A DNA stretch of 64,000 nucleotides from Macrothele yani (taxonomy: Eukaryota > Arthropoda > Arachnida > Araneae > Macrothelidae). A model generated the notes under the pieces. It was given only the letters and a program-made list of their open reading frames with translations, was not told the origin of the DNA and did no database searches. Position 1 is the stretch's first letter. The number at the start of each line of letters is the position of its first letter. This document shows, one piece after another, positions 21,900 through 32,949 of this stretch. Location of the stretch: assembly GCA_039090855.1 (NCBI GenBank), contig CM077013.1, forward strand, positions 137,227,240 to 137,291,239. The letters are read 5' to 3'. Position numbers and translations under genes: made by a program.

Positions 21900-24150
21900 A
21901 TTAAAAAACGCATTAAGTGTTGGCTGACAAGGAACTTTCGTCATAGGCGCCAGCTTAAGGGTGTATGGGGTTATTGCAATGTTAAAATTTCTTCTTGAAA
22001 ACAACCAACATTCATAAACGTAGGTTCTAGGAAACTCACTATGAAGTAAAGCGCAAAAATAATAAACATCACCTGTGTGATTTGTGATTACCGTCGGCGG
22101 CTGCAAGTGCTCCACCGGATGACGTACCACTCAATGGCAAGTGGAGCCAATTTGACTTGAAGTGAGATACTATTGGCACCAGCCACGATAGCTGTCTGAA
22201 TCAATTAGCGAACAATAAACAGGCAATCCTGACAAAGCGTTTGAAGAGTGGAATGAAAAACCTCTGTTTGAAGCCAGAAATATTATAAATGTTCCCTGAC
22301 ATGACAGAACTTTGTTTACCGTGATACTTAACTCGCGGAAATTTTAATTTGGCTTCGTGTAAAAGTATTTAGGGCACTAAAGCTAGTCCACAGAGTTGTC
22401 CGTTTTATGAAAATTTATTGCACTTAGGTTTTCCATAGTGAAAGGCAACCTATGGTAAAAGAATATTCAAACCAAGATATTAGAAGCAGACGCAGGCAAA
22501 AAAGATGATTTGTAATTAGTCTTCCTAGCTGGAAAATGACTAGTTATCATAAATCATATGTGCAGTGTTTCACACGGTGTATGCTGACCTGTTATGGAAA
22601 AGACTTTGGGAGAACTTCACCCTGCAGTGACTGACAGTATCCGACGAAAAGAAAACTTTTCCAGTTGGGCTTTGAGATGCATACGGAGCAAACTGTGCAC
22701 GTTTGCGCTTCCTATCAGGAAAACTTTTCTTTATTTGAAGTAGAAAAGGAGTGAAATGTTTTTTGCATCAAAGGGTACAGGACCAATACTGAATGTTTCA
22801 GCGAATTTTATAAGAGCAGCGGTTGCTTCGAAAAGAAATAATCTTTGACACTCTCGAGTTGGAACAGGGCATTTCAAAACATAATATATTATACGAAATA
22901 GAAAAAGGAGGGACATAAAATATGCGGTTACCCACCTAGTAGAAAAACTATTATTTTCAGCAGGAACTATACACGAAATATTTTTCAAAGTGAGTGGTAT
23001 CTAACCAAAAGATGTTTCAATCTGGTTTTGAAAAGTAGAGATATTTAGAATTGTAACCTGGGTATCCATATTTATCAGAAGTCCAGTAGCCATTGTAGAG
23101 ATAGTGAATTGCAATCATTTTCCTCCAATTTCCCGCCATTTTGATGAGCAGGCCGACTGTTGAAGACTCTTTCTCACGCGTTGCAACAGAGGGGGTGTTA
23201 GATTTATGGTTTCGCGGGTGTGAGGAAAGGGGAACAGGACACAATTGCTTTTCAGCCGTCCCAAGCAAGGGGAGGGAGTTGTTACGTGTACACTTTCTTG
23301 CGAGGAAGTAAAACAATGGGACAGCGAAGAGAATTGAGGAACTTCTGCGTTTTCAGAGAGAAGGCATTTTTAAGGAGTGTCCGCGCTTTCTTGGAAGGCG
23401 CTGGACTCTTCGGCCAGGGATACTTTTTTTTTTTTGGGGGGGGGGGGTCTCAGCAAGAGGACGTCGGACTCGGTTGCAGGCGATTTCGGAGGAAAGAAGG
23501 CGAGAGAGGATGTGAGAAATCTCGCCGGTCAGTGAGAATTAATGAAAATGTGGAGAATTGACGGAGAATGAGAAAGTACGAGGCGAACACTGGCCGGGAG
23601 AAAAAGGTCAATTAGCGTGCTAATGATAATATAGAGAAGGAATGAAAATGATTGACAATGCTTGAAGACATTCCCCAAGACATTTGAATAAACATCTTCC
23701 TCACTGCCAGAGCAAAGTTTATCTTTAGTCGATTTTATTTATACTTTATATTTTATTTATCTGCTCCAGTCCGGAGAAATACGGGTTAAACCCCCGATAC
23801 AGAACTTGCTGCAAACGAACCCTTCGCGCCGGGCGCTATAATATAATTCAGCACCAAGCCCTGTAACCGAGTTTCAAGTGAAAACATGCACTTACCCTCT
23901 ACTGTGGGAAAGTTGCTCCTTAGGAAACTGTAGCTCCTTTTTTTTTTTTTTTTTTCCTTCTTTGAGTTTAATGAGCACCATGTGCAAATTCTAAGGGTTA
24001 TAAGCTGTCTCGGTTCCTTAATTTCAGGCAACAGGGCCCGGGAAAAGTACAGAGCCATCAGAACACATGCCTCTTAGCTGTCCCAACCGTACCCTTTCAG
24101 TCTAGTGCGAGTACATGATTTCCCAAAAATCGAAGTGTTGATATGCAGAT
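21900..24150. other. No recognisable gene
   Basis: ORFs at 22731-22988, 23017-23316 and 23220-23561 show no conserved motif. A T-run followed by a G-run lies at about 23426-23448, and another T-run at 23938-23956. Confidence 0.5.
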
Positions 24151-24179
24151 CACAGAAATATTGTAAGGAACATATTTAT

Positions 24180-24400
24180 AGTTCAAATTTCGAAGATGAC
24201 AATCCGATTTTTGGCGTAAATGTGACAAGGATGGTAAGTCAGATAATATCCGAAAACTTGAGAATTTTCATCGTCCTGGAGCGGGACTCGAACCCGCGTC
24301 TCCCAGAAAACTCCCGGGTATGCTAACCACTACACCACCCAGAACGACCAAGTTTCAAGTTTCCGATCAATTTGAATATAACCATCACAGGATTCGCTAG
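24180..24400 (-). mobile_element. SINE family 2 copy
   Basis: On the minus strand the head reads TGGTGTAGTGGTTAGCATAC and ends GGGTTCGAGTCCCGCTCCAG. It is followed by TTTCGGATATTATCTGACTT and a 3' part with AATCGGATTGTCATCTTCGA. A-box-like and B-box-like motifs are intact, but it continues into a repeat tail like the other copies. Confidence 0.85.
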
Positions 24401-24504
24401 TCGAAGCAACCGGCATTCATGTTTAGCGAATCTGGAGGTTAAGAATCTTATCCCGTGTTTGCCCGCAGAAGCAGATAAATCATGAAAGAAATACGGGATT
24501 ACGC

Positions 24505-24715
24505 CATATAATACAAATTTTGAAAATGACAATCCGATTTTTGTCATAAATGTGACAAGGATGGTAAGTCAGATAATATCCGAAAACTTGAAAATTTTCA
24601 TCGTCCTGGAGCGGGACTCGAACCCGCGTCTCCCAGAAAACGCCCGGGTATGCTAACCACTACACCACCCAGAACGACCAAGTTTCAAGTTTCCGATCAA
24701 TTTGAATACTTATAG
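24505..24715 (-). mobile_element. SINE family 2 copy, direct tandem with the preceding one
   Basis: Almost identical to the copy at 24180-24400 in the same orientation. The spacer at 24375-24500 holds AGGATTCGCTAGTCGAAGCA and TTAGCGAATCTGG, which also occurs beside the copies at 37.8-38.1 kb. Confidence 0.85.
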
Positions 24716-24914
24716 TTATTGTGCTGAGTGAGCATATGTTCCGTAGGCTGTTCTCCTGTCGGCTTTTGTACAAATGGGCTTCGAGTCCTAACGGGAAAGT
24801 TATCCCTACTCGAAAAATCACTCAAACCCAACATCCTTTAAATATTATGACAAACGCAGCTGCAAATAATAATAATAAAAAAATCGCCATTTGTTCAGTA
24901 GCTACTGTTTATCT

Positions 24915-25135
24915 TTGGTGAATCCCTAGCATTGTGCGGGGCTCCAAAGAAAGCAACCCTGCCAAATGGTTGGCAGTTTGTCGTATGTGAGTCTGGAGAA
25001 TTTCGAGGCCGCTGTGGTGCAGTGGAAGCATGTTCGACGCGTAACTGGAAGACCCTGGGTTCGATTCCCGGTGGTGGCCGATGAGAATTTTTCCGTGACT
25101 CACTTATAAACGTGGAAAGAGCGATAACGTCTATT
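24915..25135 (+). mobile_element. SINE family 3 copy, plus orientation
   Basis: A leader GGTGAATCCCTAGCATTGTG precedes a tRNA-like head: GGCCGCTGTGGTGCAGTGGA and GGGTTCGATTCCCGGTGGTG. It is followed by GAGAATTTTTCCGTGACTCA and CTTATAAACGTGGAAAGAGC. A second copy lies inverted at 25985. Confidence 0.82.
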
Positions 25136-25420
25136 TGATGATGCCAGATAATTAGGAGGATTAGGATTTGAACACTTAGTTTTACATGAACTCTATTCTT
25201 TCCTTTTGTGTGAACTTGAGTGTTACGTTTTCACAAAATTGTTTCTTCCGAGTACTTTTTTATATTTAAAAATAATGTTTTTCTCTATTAACAAGCCAGA
25301 CAAGTCGCTCGAATGTACATATCCTTGTGTGGCTCTAAGATATATCTTGATTCTTTTCAATATAGAAAAACTTCTTTCTTCAGTTGTTGATGGAAAGTTT
25401 AATATTAGATCTGCTAATTT

Positions 25421-25712
25421 GCCTCACCGGGATTCGAACCGGGACCCCGTTCGGACGAATGATCAGAGGCCATCGCTTAGACCACTGCGCCAGCGGGGCG
25501 GCTTATTGGAGGTTTAACGGCCACCGTGAGCAACTCAGTGGGCTATAGCAGTCACCCGTCCCTAATTTAGGGTCACTGGTTCGAGGGAAGGGAGAGAGCC
25601 AGTGCCGTAAGACAAACACAACATCCATGCCTCAACGGGATTCGAACTCGTACCCCTTTCGGGCGAATAATTAGAGGCCATCGCTTAGACCACTGCGCCA
25701 CCGGGGCGGCGA
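25421..25712 (-). mobile_element. SINE family 1, one full copy plus an extra head
   Basis: On the minus strand the full copy (25712-25500) starts GCCGCCCCGGTGGCGCAGTG, has the B box GAGTTCGAATCCCGTTGAGG, then the body with CCCTAAATTAGGGACGGGTG and TTGCTCACGGTGGCCGTTAA. A second tRNA-like head alone follows at 25502-25421. The heads are tRNA-derived. They are parts of repeats rather than tRNA genes. Confidence 0.85.
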
Positions 25713-25984
25713 TGAGTTTTCCTGTGGGAAATGTTTATAATGTGGAGCAGATTTCCTGTGGAGTACTTGCACTGTTACCAAAATGATCTTAGGAGTAAAG
25801 GGCAACGAGTGAAAAAAAAAAGATTTAATCAGATTTTTGGAAGAAATTATATGGAAAAATATATATTCCATATCTACCCTTAAACCCCATAGCGGCGAAG
25901 TTATTCCTCAGAGAAAGACCAAAACGAATTGATAACTGTCCTCACAATTCAGACTTCTTAATGTAAAAATATTAGACAGAAGTC

Positions 25985-26195
25985 ATCGCTCTTTCCCCGT
26001 TTATAAGTGAGTCACGGAAAAATTCTCATCGGCCGCCACCGGGAATTGAACCCAGGGTCTTCCAGTTACCCGCTGGACGTGCTACCACTGCACCACAGCG
26101 GCCTCGAATTCTCCAGACTCACAAATGACTAACTGCATGGCAGGTTGCTTCTTGGAGCCCCGCACTATGCTGGGGATTCACCAAAGTTGGAAAAT
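25985..26195 (-). mobile_element. SINE family 3 copy, minus orientation
   Basis: The reverse complement of the family at 24915, including the leader GGTGAATCCCCAGCATAGTG, the head with GTGGTGCAGTGGTAGCACGT and the 3' part ending GAAAGAGCGATGAC. The two family 3 copies form an inverted pair around 25.1-26.0 kb. Confidence 0.82.
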
Positions 26196-26710
26196 AGCAA
26201 CTGAGCAAATAACTAGGAGGCGAATGAATAATTAATACACATATCCACGTCAATTGTACGTAGTAACAATATTATTTTTCAAAACGAATATGGCGTTCAC
26301 AGCTTGAGGAACACTTTTCAAACGACATGCTGAAAATTTATTAGAGATTTGATGCCCATAAAAAATGAAAAAATCCCGAAAAACTAAGCAGAAATCGAAT
26401 TCAAAAGCTGTCTTAATTCCTTGGAAAGTCTTGAATGTAAACAAAACAGTTCTACGTCCTTGAAAGATCAAATGCTCAAAACTGGGAATAGTAACTTTCT
26501 GCAGGCCATGGAGACAGCATACCTGTGTAGAAAATGGACGAGTTGAAATGCATCTTGTTATACTAAAAAGCTCAACATTAACATCACTCAGGTCACCAAA
26601 CCAGCTTTAACTCGCTGAGAAATGCAAATTACAGTTAGCCCCTAAGACGCGTTTTGGAACAACCAACCACAACCTGATCATGACCAATTTGCTACGAAAT
26701 TGGCGTCCAT

Positions 26711-27035
26711 GAAGAAAGCTGTATTCTAAAACCAGGGTGGGTGTTTGCCATTTTTTTACTTAATTGTTTTTGCTCGAACGTTAGCAGCAGCAGATTTATT
26801 TTTAACGAAAGGGAATGTTGGCTAGTGCATTAATTGAGAAAATTAAAACAATCTAGGTCACTTATCAAATCTGAAGAAAGCTATATTCTAAAACCAGGGT
26901 GGATGTTTGCCATTTTTGTTTACTTAATTGTTTTTGCTCGAACCTTAGCAGCAGCAGATTTATTTTTAACGGAAGGGAATGTTGGCTAGTGCATTAATTG
27001 AGAAAATTAAAACAATCTAGGTCACTTATCAAATC
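26711..27035. repeat. Two-unit tandem duplication, period 162 bp
   Basis: Both units start GAAGAAAGCTxTATTCTAAA and include AACCAGGGTGGxTGTTTGCC and AGGTCACTTATCAAATC. Only a few bases differ. Confidence 0.93.
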
Positions 27036-27352
27036 ATCTAAATTCAGACTACGCAGACGCTCTTTTGTGATTGGTTAAGAGGCACACTTAGGAAACGTAT
27101 AGATGTTCGTACACTGTAAAACATTTACTGAAATTTACAAGCCATTCTCCGTGATTCCTTTCGTGAGCTAAAGCATGTCACTGGCACAACTTTTCCGTAA
27201 AATGACGGAAAATACCTGAATTTATACGTGAATTGACAGCAACAATCTTGTTAATATTTCTCCGGTTAATAAGAGAAAAGTGCCGTGTGTAAGAGGTGTT
27301 AAAAGAAAAATCCTTAATTTTAAGAAATCATTTTCGTAATTCCTTTAATATA

Positions 27353-28664
27353 CACAGTGTGGCAAAGAATTTTTAAGACTGGGTCCGTAAAATCAAATGG
27401 AAACAAGAAATAATAATTTGTTTTGGTTTGTTATTCAAAATAAGTCCCCACGCCTTCATTACACTTGTTGCAGCGATTTAATAATGATTCGAATGCCTGT
27501 TCCAGTTCACTTTGCGGAATTGCCTCCACAAAACACGCGTCAAAGCTGTTTGTATGGTCGAAATATCATCAAAATAACACCCTTTTAACGTCATTTTAAG
27601 TTTTTGGAATAAAGAAAAGTCGCAGGGTGATAAAGCAGGCGAATACGGTGGATGATTCAACACACAGACGTTATTTTTCGCAAAAAATCTACGAACAAGA
27701 AGTGAGGTGTGATTGGGTGCATTATCGTGTAACAAACAACAACTGTTTTCATCCCGATATTCTGGACGAATGCGACGAATTCTGCCCATCAAATGCCTCA
27801 AAACATTTAAATAAAACTCACCAGTAATTGTTTGTCCACTTACAACAAATTCTTTATGGATAATACCCTTACTATCGAAGAATGTAATGAGCATTGTTTT
27901 GATTTACGATTGAACTTTTCTTGTTTTTTGGCTTTTGGTAAGTTTTTTGATTTCCATTCCGCACTTTGTCGCTTTGTTTTAGGATCATATTGAAAACACC
28001 ATGTTTCATCACCTGTAAGAATCGATTTTAAGAAGTTTGGATCATTTTCAGCGGCTGAAATGATGTCTCTGCAATGTGCACCTCTCCCTGATTTTTGTTC
28101 ATTGGTTCACGTGTGTGGAACAAATTTAGCACAGAATTTTGTTTTGCCAAATCTTCATGCAGGATGGTTCGAATCGTTTCTTTGTTGATGTTTAAAGACC
28201 CTTCCAACATTCTTAGTGACGCACATCGATTGTTTGCCACGAAATCACGCACTTTTTAATAATCTCAGGTGTCCTAGATGAACTTGGTCTTCCGGTATGC
28301 TTATCATCTTCTAGTGTATCTCTTCCGTCCAAAAAACATTTGTGCCAGAGGAAAACATTTGGTCTACTTAAACAAAACTCACCGTAAACTTGTTTCATCA
28401 CTTGGTACGTTTCCGAGGCACTTTTACCAAGTTTTGCGTTAAATTTAATAACAGCCCTTTGTTCAATCTTAATAATTCTACATGAGAAAAATTTTACCTC
28501 TCTAATGAACGGCCGTTTCGCTTGAGCTACTTTAACAACCGCGCAGTACTTTTGGCAGAAAGCAAGCAAATGGTCTCGGTTTATAACGCATTCGCGATTA
28601 CACTGGTGGCGTCACCGTAGACTGAAATCTAGCGCCAGTCTTAAAAATTCTTTGACGCACTGTG
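27353..28664 (-). mobile_element. Mariner-like transposon, copy B, complete with ends
   Basis: The element is 1,312 bp, flanked by TA (27351-27352 and 28665-28666). Inverted ends are CACAGTGTGGCAAAGAATTT and, on the reverse strand, CACAGTGCGTCAAAGAATTT. A frameshifted transposase lies between them in minus orientation. Confidence 0.9.
27478..28569 (-). pseudogene. Mariner-like transposase, copy B
   Basis: Motifs in order on the minus strand: an N-terminal helix-turn-helix (VIKFNAKLGKSASETYQVMK) and a W-H-K-x-F-x-D-G-R-x-x-x-x-D-D segment; then ILTGDETWCFQYDP near 28020-27985 (first Asp); then MLITFFDSKGIIHKEFV; LLHDNAPNHTS (second Asp); PPYSPALSPCDF (third Asp, with 34 residues between it and the second). 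The catalytic triad spacing is D,D34D, the mariner signature. At least two frameshifts separate the parts, so no single transposase can be made. Confidence 0.87.
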
Positions 28665-28669
28665 TACAG

Positions 28670-30145
28670 GGTATTTTTTACAGGAGACGATAGTTTTGCA
28701 AATTTGCATAAACACCTGTGCTGCGGCAGGTATGTCACGTGTTTAAACTATAGTTTAAGTGGCGCACTGCAGTCAGTCGAAAGGAATACAAAGTCGTAGT
28801 CGCCGCTGTAAACAGCATTGCATGCCGTCATTCTGTCTGTGGTTGGGACGCCTAAAACATGAACAGCCACAACCGACAAATTCAGGAACTTTTGCTTTAC
28901 GAGTTTGAATTCTGCCGTAACGCTGCTCAAAAACATTTGTCATGCGAAAGGGGAAGGTTCCGCGGACCACAGCACCTCAACCAGATGGGTCAAGAAATTT
29001 TGCTCGGGTGACAGAAACCTCGACGATAAACCAAGGTCACGTAGACCGCGAACCGTGGATTCGGAGCCCGTGCGCTAGGCTGTAGAGAAAAATCCGACAA
29101 CCAGCACTCTGAGATTATCAGGCGAGCTGGGCGTATCACAGAGCCACCGTGGTTCGTCACCTTCAGAACCTCGGCAAGGTCTACAGGAGTTGCCTCATTG
29201 TCCCTCACGAACTGACGCCAGCTGAAGCAAACCGCCGAGTGGAAGTGTGCACAAAACTCCTAAAAAAACCCGCGTGATGTACGTTTCATCAAACGAATTG
29301 TTACGTGCGATGAAAAGTGGTTCTATTTACTTAATCATAACACACAACTGCAGTGGTTGAGAAAAAGACAGCTTCGTGAACCTGTTGCCAAACGTGGGCG
29401 CTTCGAGCACAGGGTGATGCTCTGCGTCTGGTGGAATTTTGAGGGGATAATCCATTACGAATTTGATCCAGATGGTCGGACCATCAACGCCAACCTCTAC
29501 TCTGAACGCTGGAGCGGATGTATGCCGTTTTGGAGAAAAAGTACTCGGTACTGGTGAACATAAAGTGCGCTCTTCTACAGCAAGACAACGCTCGTCCTCA
29601 TACCGGGCGAACGACCCGGGCAAAACTCCAGGAATTAGAGGGCATCGAAAGGATTCTACACCCTGCATACAGTCTGGAACTTGCCCCGTCGGATTATTAC
29701 ATGTTCCGGTTCATGGCACACTTCCTACGCGGTCGGCACTTCAACAATTAGGAGGTAGTGGCAGCTGGGGTGAAGGAGCTCTTCGCCTCGAAGGATAAGA
29801 ACTGGTACCGCCGCGTAATCGAAGAACTGGCAGACAGATGGCTAAAGACGGCGCCACATTGGACTTGAACGTGCTCATGTTTTAATGTATATATAATTTC
29901 AACCGTAATTCGTCGTAAAGGTGCGTGTAAAGACGGCAAACTGTGATCCTTAATAATTATAGTGGCAGCTGGGGTGAAGGAGCTCTTCGCCTCGAAGGAC
30001 AAGAACTGGTACCGCTGTAGAATCGAAGAACTGGCAGACAGATGGCTAAAGACGGTGCCATACGATAGCCTATACTTTGAATACTAGTCAGCTTTCGTCG
30101 TAAAGGTGCGTATGAAGACATAAAGTGATCCAAATATTGCAGAAC
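28670..30145 (+). pseudogene. Mariner-like transposase fossil, copy C, with duplicated 3' end
   Basis: Motifs on the + strand: DDKPRSRRPRTVDSE near 29010; RIVTCDEKWFYLLNHNTQ near 29290-29345 (first Asp); RVMLCVWWNFEGIIHYEF near 29412; LLQQDNARPHTGR near 29573-29610 (second Asp); LELAPSDYYMF near 29675 (third Asp). I count 35 residues between the second and third Asp, one more than the usual 34. A C-terminal segment with KDKNWYRRVIEELADRWLK follows. That C-terminal stretch is duplicated in tandem (29757-29960 and 29962-30145). Frameshifts and a stop near 29749 make it inactive. Confidence 0.85.
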
Positions 30146-30231
30146 TTTCGACTCGCTCTCTGTAAACTCCTTGTGCAACTTTAAACGTTAGTAACTTTAG
30201 TTTTACACACGATAGAAATGCACAGTAAATT

Positions 30232-31235
30232 AAGGTAGCCAGATTTGTGAGAACAAAATCGAGGACAAAATGACATGTTGTCCACAATCTCAATGAAAAT
30301 TCGTTTCAAAATGAGGACGTGGCCGAGAACTTTGTCTGGCACATTATGGTAAAGTAGGAGATTAGTAAAGAATGTTATGAACTGCACCATAATTGTTCAG
30401 TTTCATGGTAAACCTAAGGATGATTTTTATTTGGAATAAGTATAAAATAGCAGTAAAGGTACTATCATGCAGAATATTACTTTTGATAAATTTTTAATGT
30501 TACTCATAGAGGGCAGCACATGCAAACAAAGCTACATTTTGATTTTTTACTGTTACTCATTGTGATTCTGTACAAGAAAAAATATCTGAAGCCAGGAAAT
30601 TACTATACACTGAGCTGAGCAGATAGGAATCATGGGATACCTGTTTGTTAAATCTATGAGAAGGAATATTCGAAGTCCAATAACTTCACTTGAAGAAACA
30701 GTTTAATGAAAAAATATGCTAAACAAAAGTTGTAGAACTCTCAATGGAATTTACCAAATTTTACATCAATTACTTATTTAATTGCAAGTAAGGGTATGCT
30801 GAAAAACATTATATTTATTTCCCTTCCCATAATATTTTAGTTAAATTCAGTTACAACAGGAGCAAAATAACACCACGATTATCGAGATGACTTTGTTCGA
30901 TGCTTTGGCATGTCTCCCATTGATATTTCATGATTTTTACCTGAATTCAAGGAAAAATTCATTCACTTCAGAAAATAGTTCCATACTTTCATGCATCCAT
31001 TTTCTTGCAGTCAAATAATTATGATAAATTTGGTTGCATTCGGTAGATAGTTTTACAACTTTTTGTTCAGCACATATTTTCCTATTTCAATTTCTTTGAG
31101 AAATTTCAAAAACTGGGGATAAAATATTAAGAAATTGAGGACAATTGAAGTCTTCAATAAGTTTTTACGGAACTGAGGACAAAGCATCGAAATTGACGAT
31201 TGTCCCCAGAAAATGAGGGCGTCTGGTCACCTCAC
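30232..31235. mobile_element. hAT-like non-autonomous element 2
   Basis: The left end TAAGGTAGCCAGATTTGTGA and the right end, reading GAGGTGACCAGACGCCCTCA on the reverse strand, are imperfect inverted repeats with inner GAGGACAAAxxG segments. The ends resemble those at 15365-16099. Flanking CAGTAAAT and CTGTAAAC agree at 6 of 8 positions, as a decayed 8-bp duplication would. No coding capacity was seen. Confidence 0.5.
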
Positions 31236-31239
31236 TGTA

Positions 31240-31700
31240 AACTGCATATCTATACATTAATTCTACTAGGTTTTTTACTGTAAGGCCAGTTGTGAGAGAA
31301 CGACTCAACGTAAACATATAGTTGAGGTATGAAAATAAAGGTCTTACCATGTAGATGTGCCAATCGAAGAGAAAAATGAGATTGGGGCAACTATTCGGAC
31401 GTTGTAGGGCGGCAAAGTTCCCATGTAAAGTCAATGGGAGAAGCGTGCGGTTGACTCACGCGCTGTTGAAGGCGTTAGTATGGAGGGACTCAGATAATCC
31501 GAAGTCTCTCTTCTCAGCGAACCGTTGTGCAAAGCAACGCTAGCAGGAATTTGTTTGAAAGTTCTTATCGGAACAGCGAACACTCGAAGACCTGATTACG
31601 TTGTGCCATTGGACTGTGTGATGTATATATACAATTTAGCATTCACTTGATCCAGTTTATTCACGTAGGTAAGACGTTTCCCATTAGGTAAAGATATAAA
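31240..31700. other. No recognisable gene
   Basis: No domain or clear repeat. A 62-codon ORF at 31355-31543 has no recognised motif. Confidence 0.45.
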
Positions 31701-31714
31701 TAACCGTTTCATAT

Positions 31715-32126
31715 GAGTTTATTCTTTTCAAAAAAAAAAAAAAAAATATCGTCGATTCCGACGGGTTTTGTCTACCGGGAAAAAAAAACAACCCCTAGTC
31801 GTCGATTCCGACAGGTTTCGTCTACCGGGTTCGAATCCCGGTGAGGCATGGATGTTGTGTTTTTCTTACGACACTGGCTATCTTCCTAACCTGGAACCAG
31901 TGACCCTAAATTAGGGGCGGGCGACTGCTTATAGCCCATTGAGTTGCTCACGGTGGTCGTTAAATCTTCAGTCACACACAAAAAAATCACGAACCTGGAC
32001 TATTTATTGTCTTTACTGAAGTGGTTGAATGAATTTGTCAATCAAATAAAGTTTCCATTTGTTGCTTCACATGAGTTTATTATTTTCATAAAAAAAATGC
32101 CGTCGATTCTGGCGGGTTTCGTCTAG
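31715..32126. repeat. Direct repeats around a SINE family 1 copy
   Basis: CATATGAGTTTATTCTTTTC followed by an A-run and TCGTCGATTCCGACGGGTTT (31710-31775) is echoed at 31799-31829 and again at 32068-32126. The blocks bracket the SINE at 31826-31975. Confidence 0.7.
31826..31978 (+). mobile_element. SINE family 1 copy, head truncated
   Basis: It begins at the B box (GGGTTCGAATCCCGGTGAGG), runs through ATGGATGTTGTGTTTTTCTT, CCCTAAATTAGGGGCGGGCG and TTGCTCACGGTGGTCGTTAA, and ends in a CA/A-rich tail. Confidence 0.8.
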
Positions 32127-32127
32127 T

Positions 32128-32600
32128 AAAAGCTTTATTTATACAATTTTATGCAATACAGCTCGCATTTCTAACATTCAACAGGACTACAATATTTCGT
32201 GACTAGTCATGCCAACCGGTTTTCTAACTCGTCGAAAACATTCCTCAGTTGCGGCTCGGTTTTTTCATGGATCGCTTCTGTAATCTTGACCCTAAGCTCA
32301 TCTAACGAAAGTAGTTTTGATGAGTGGACAACTGTTTATAATCTCATGAAAAATAGTCCAATGGGGTCAAATGAGGCGAAAGAGGTGGCCAAGCAATTAG
32401 CCCACAGCCCTATCGATCCACTTGTTTCAAAATACGGCATTCAAAACCGTCGCACATCCAAAGCATAGTGACAGGGTGCACCGTCTTGCTGAATGAAGGA
32501 GCTATCTAAAATATTTTAGTCTTAATTCATGCACGAGGAAATCCTGCAACATTGCGAAGTAACTTTCATCATTGACTGTTACTTCTTCAAAAAGGGACTG
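32128..32600 (-). pseudogene. IS630/mariner-type transposase C-terminal fossil
   Basis: On the minus strand a decayed stretch near 32400-32360 (GLWANCLATSFAS, then D-P-I-G-L-F-F) resembles the G-x-x-x-W-P-P-R-S-P-D-L-T-P-x-D-F-F segment. It is followed by SLDELRVKITEAIHE and LRNVFDELENRL. The family appears to be the type of the better-preserved element at 35630-37075. Only the C-terminal third and 3' end remain. Confidence 0.55.
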
Positions 32601-32644
32601 ATCTGACCCAATTAGATTTTTTTTTTTTGAGGTCATGTCAAAAC

Positions 32645-32945
32645 AGATGTCTACTCATCAAAGCCCCCTTCTTTTAGATGAGCTTAGGGTCAGGATCACA
32701 GAAGCAATCCATGAAATCACTGAGCAGCAACTGAGGAATGTTTTCAACTAGTTGGAAAACCGGTTAGCACGATGTGTCACAAAAGATGGTGGCCATGTTG
32801 AATATTAGAAATGTGAGCTGTATTGCATAAAAACTGTATAAACGAAGCTTTTATATGCAGTTTACAGTGTATTTCTATCATGTGTACATCCAAAGTTATT
32901 AACGTTTAAAATTACACAAGGACTTTATAAACACCCTGTATTAAC
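32645..32945 (+). pseudogene. Inverted second copy of the same transposase 3' end
   Basis: LLLDELRVRITEAIHEITEQ and QLRNVF are encoded at about 32677-32745. The following 3' end is the inverted counterpart of 32128-32290, so the two make a large imperfect palindrome. The element end CACAAGGACTTTATAAACACCCTGTA lies at 32919-32940. Confidence 0.6.
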
Positions 32946-32949
32946 GGAA

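Noticed and set aside
22731..23561. Three ORFs of 85-113 codons without transposon motifs
   Set aside because: No domain, no initiation or splice context that I can support, and a homopolymer-rich course; probably chance.
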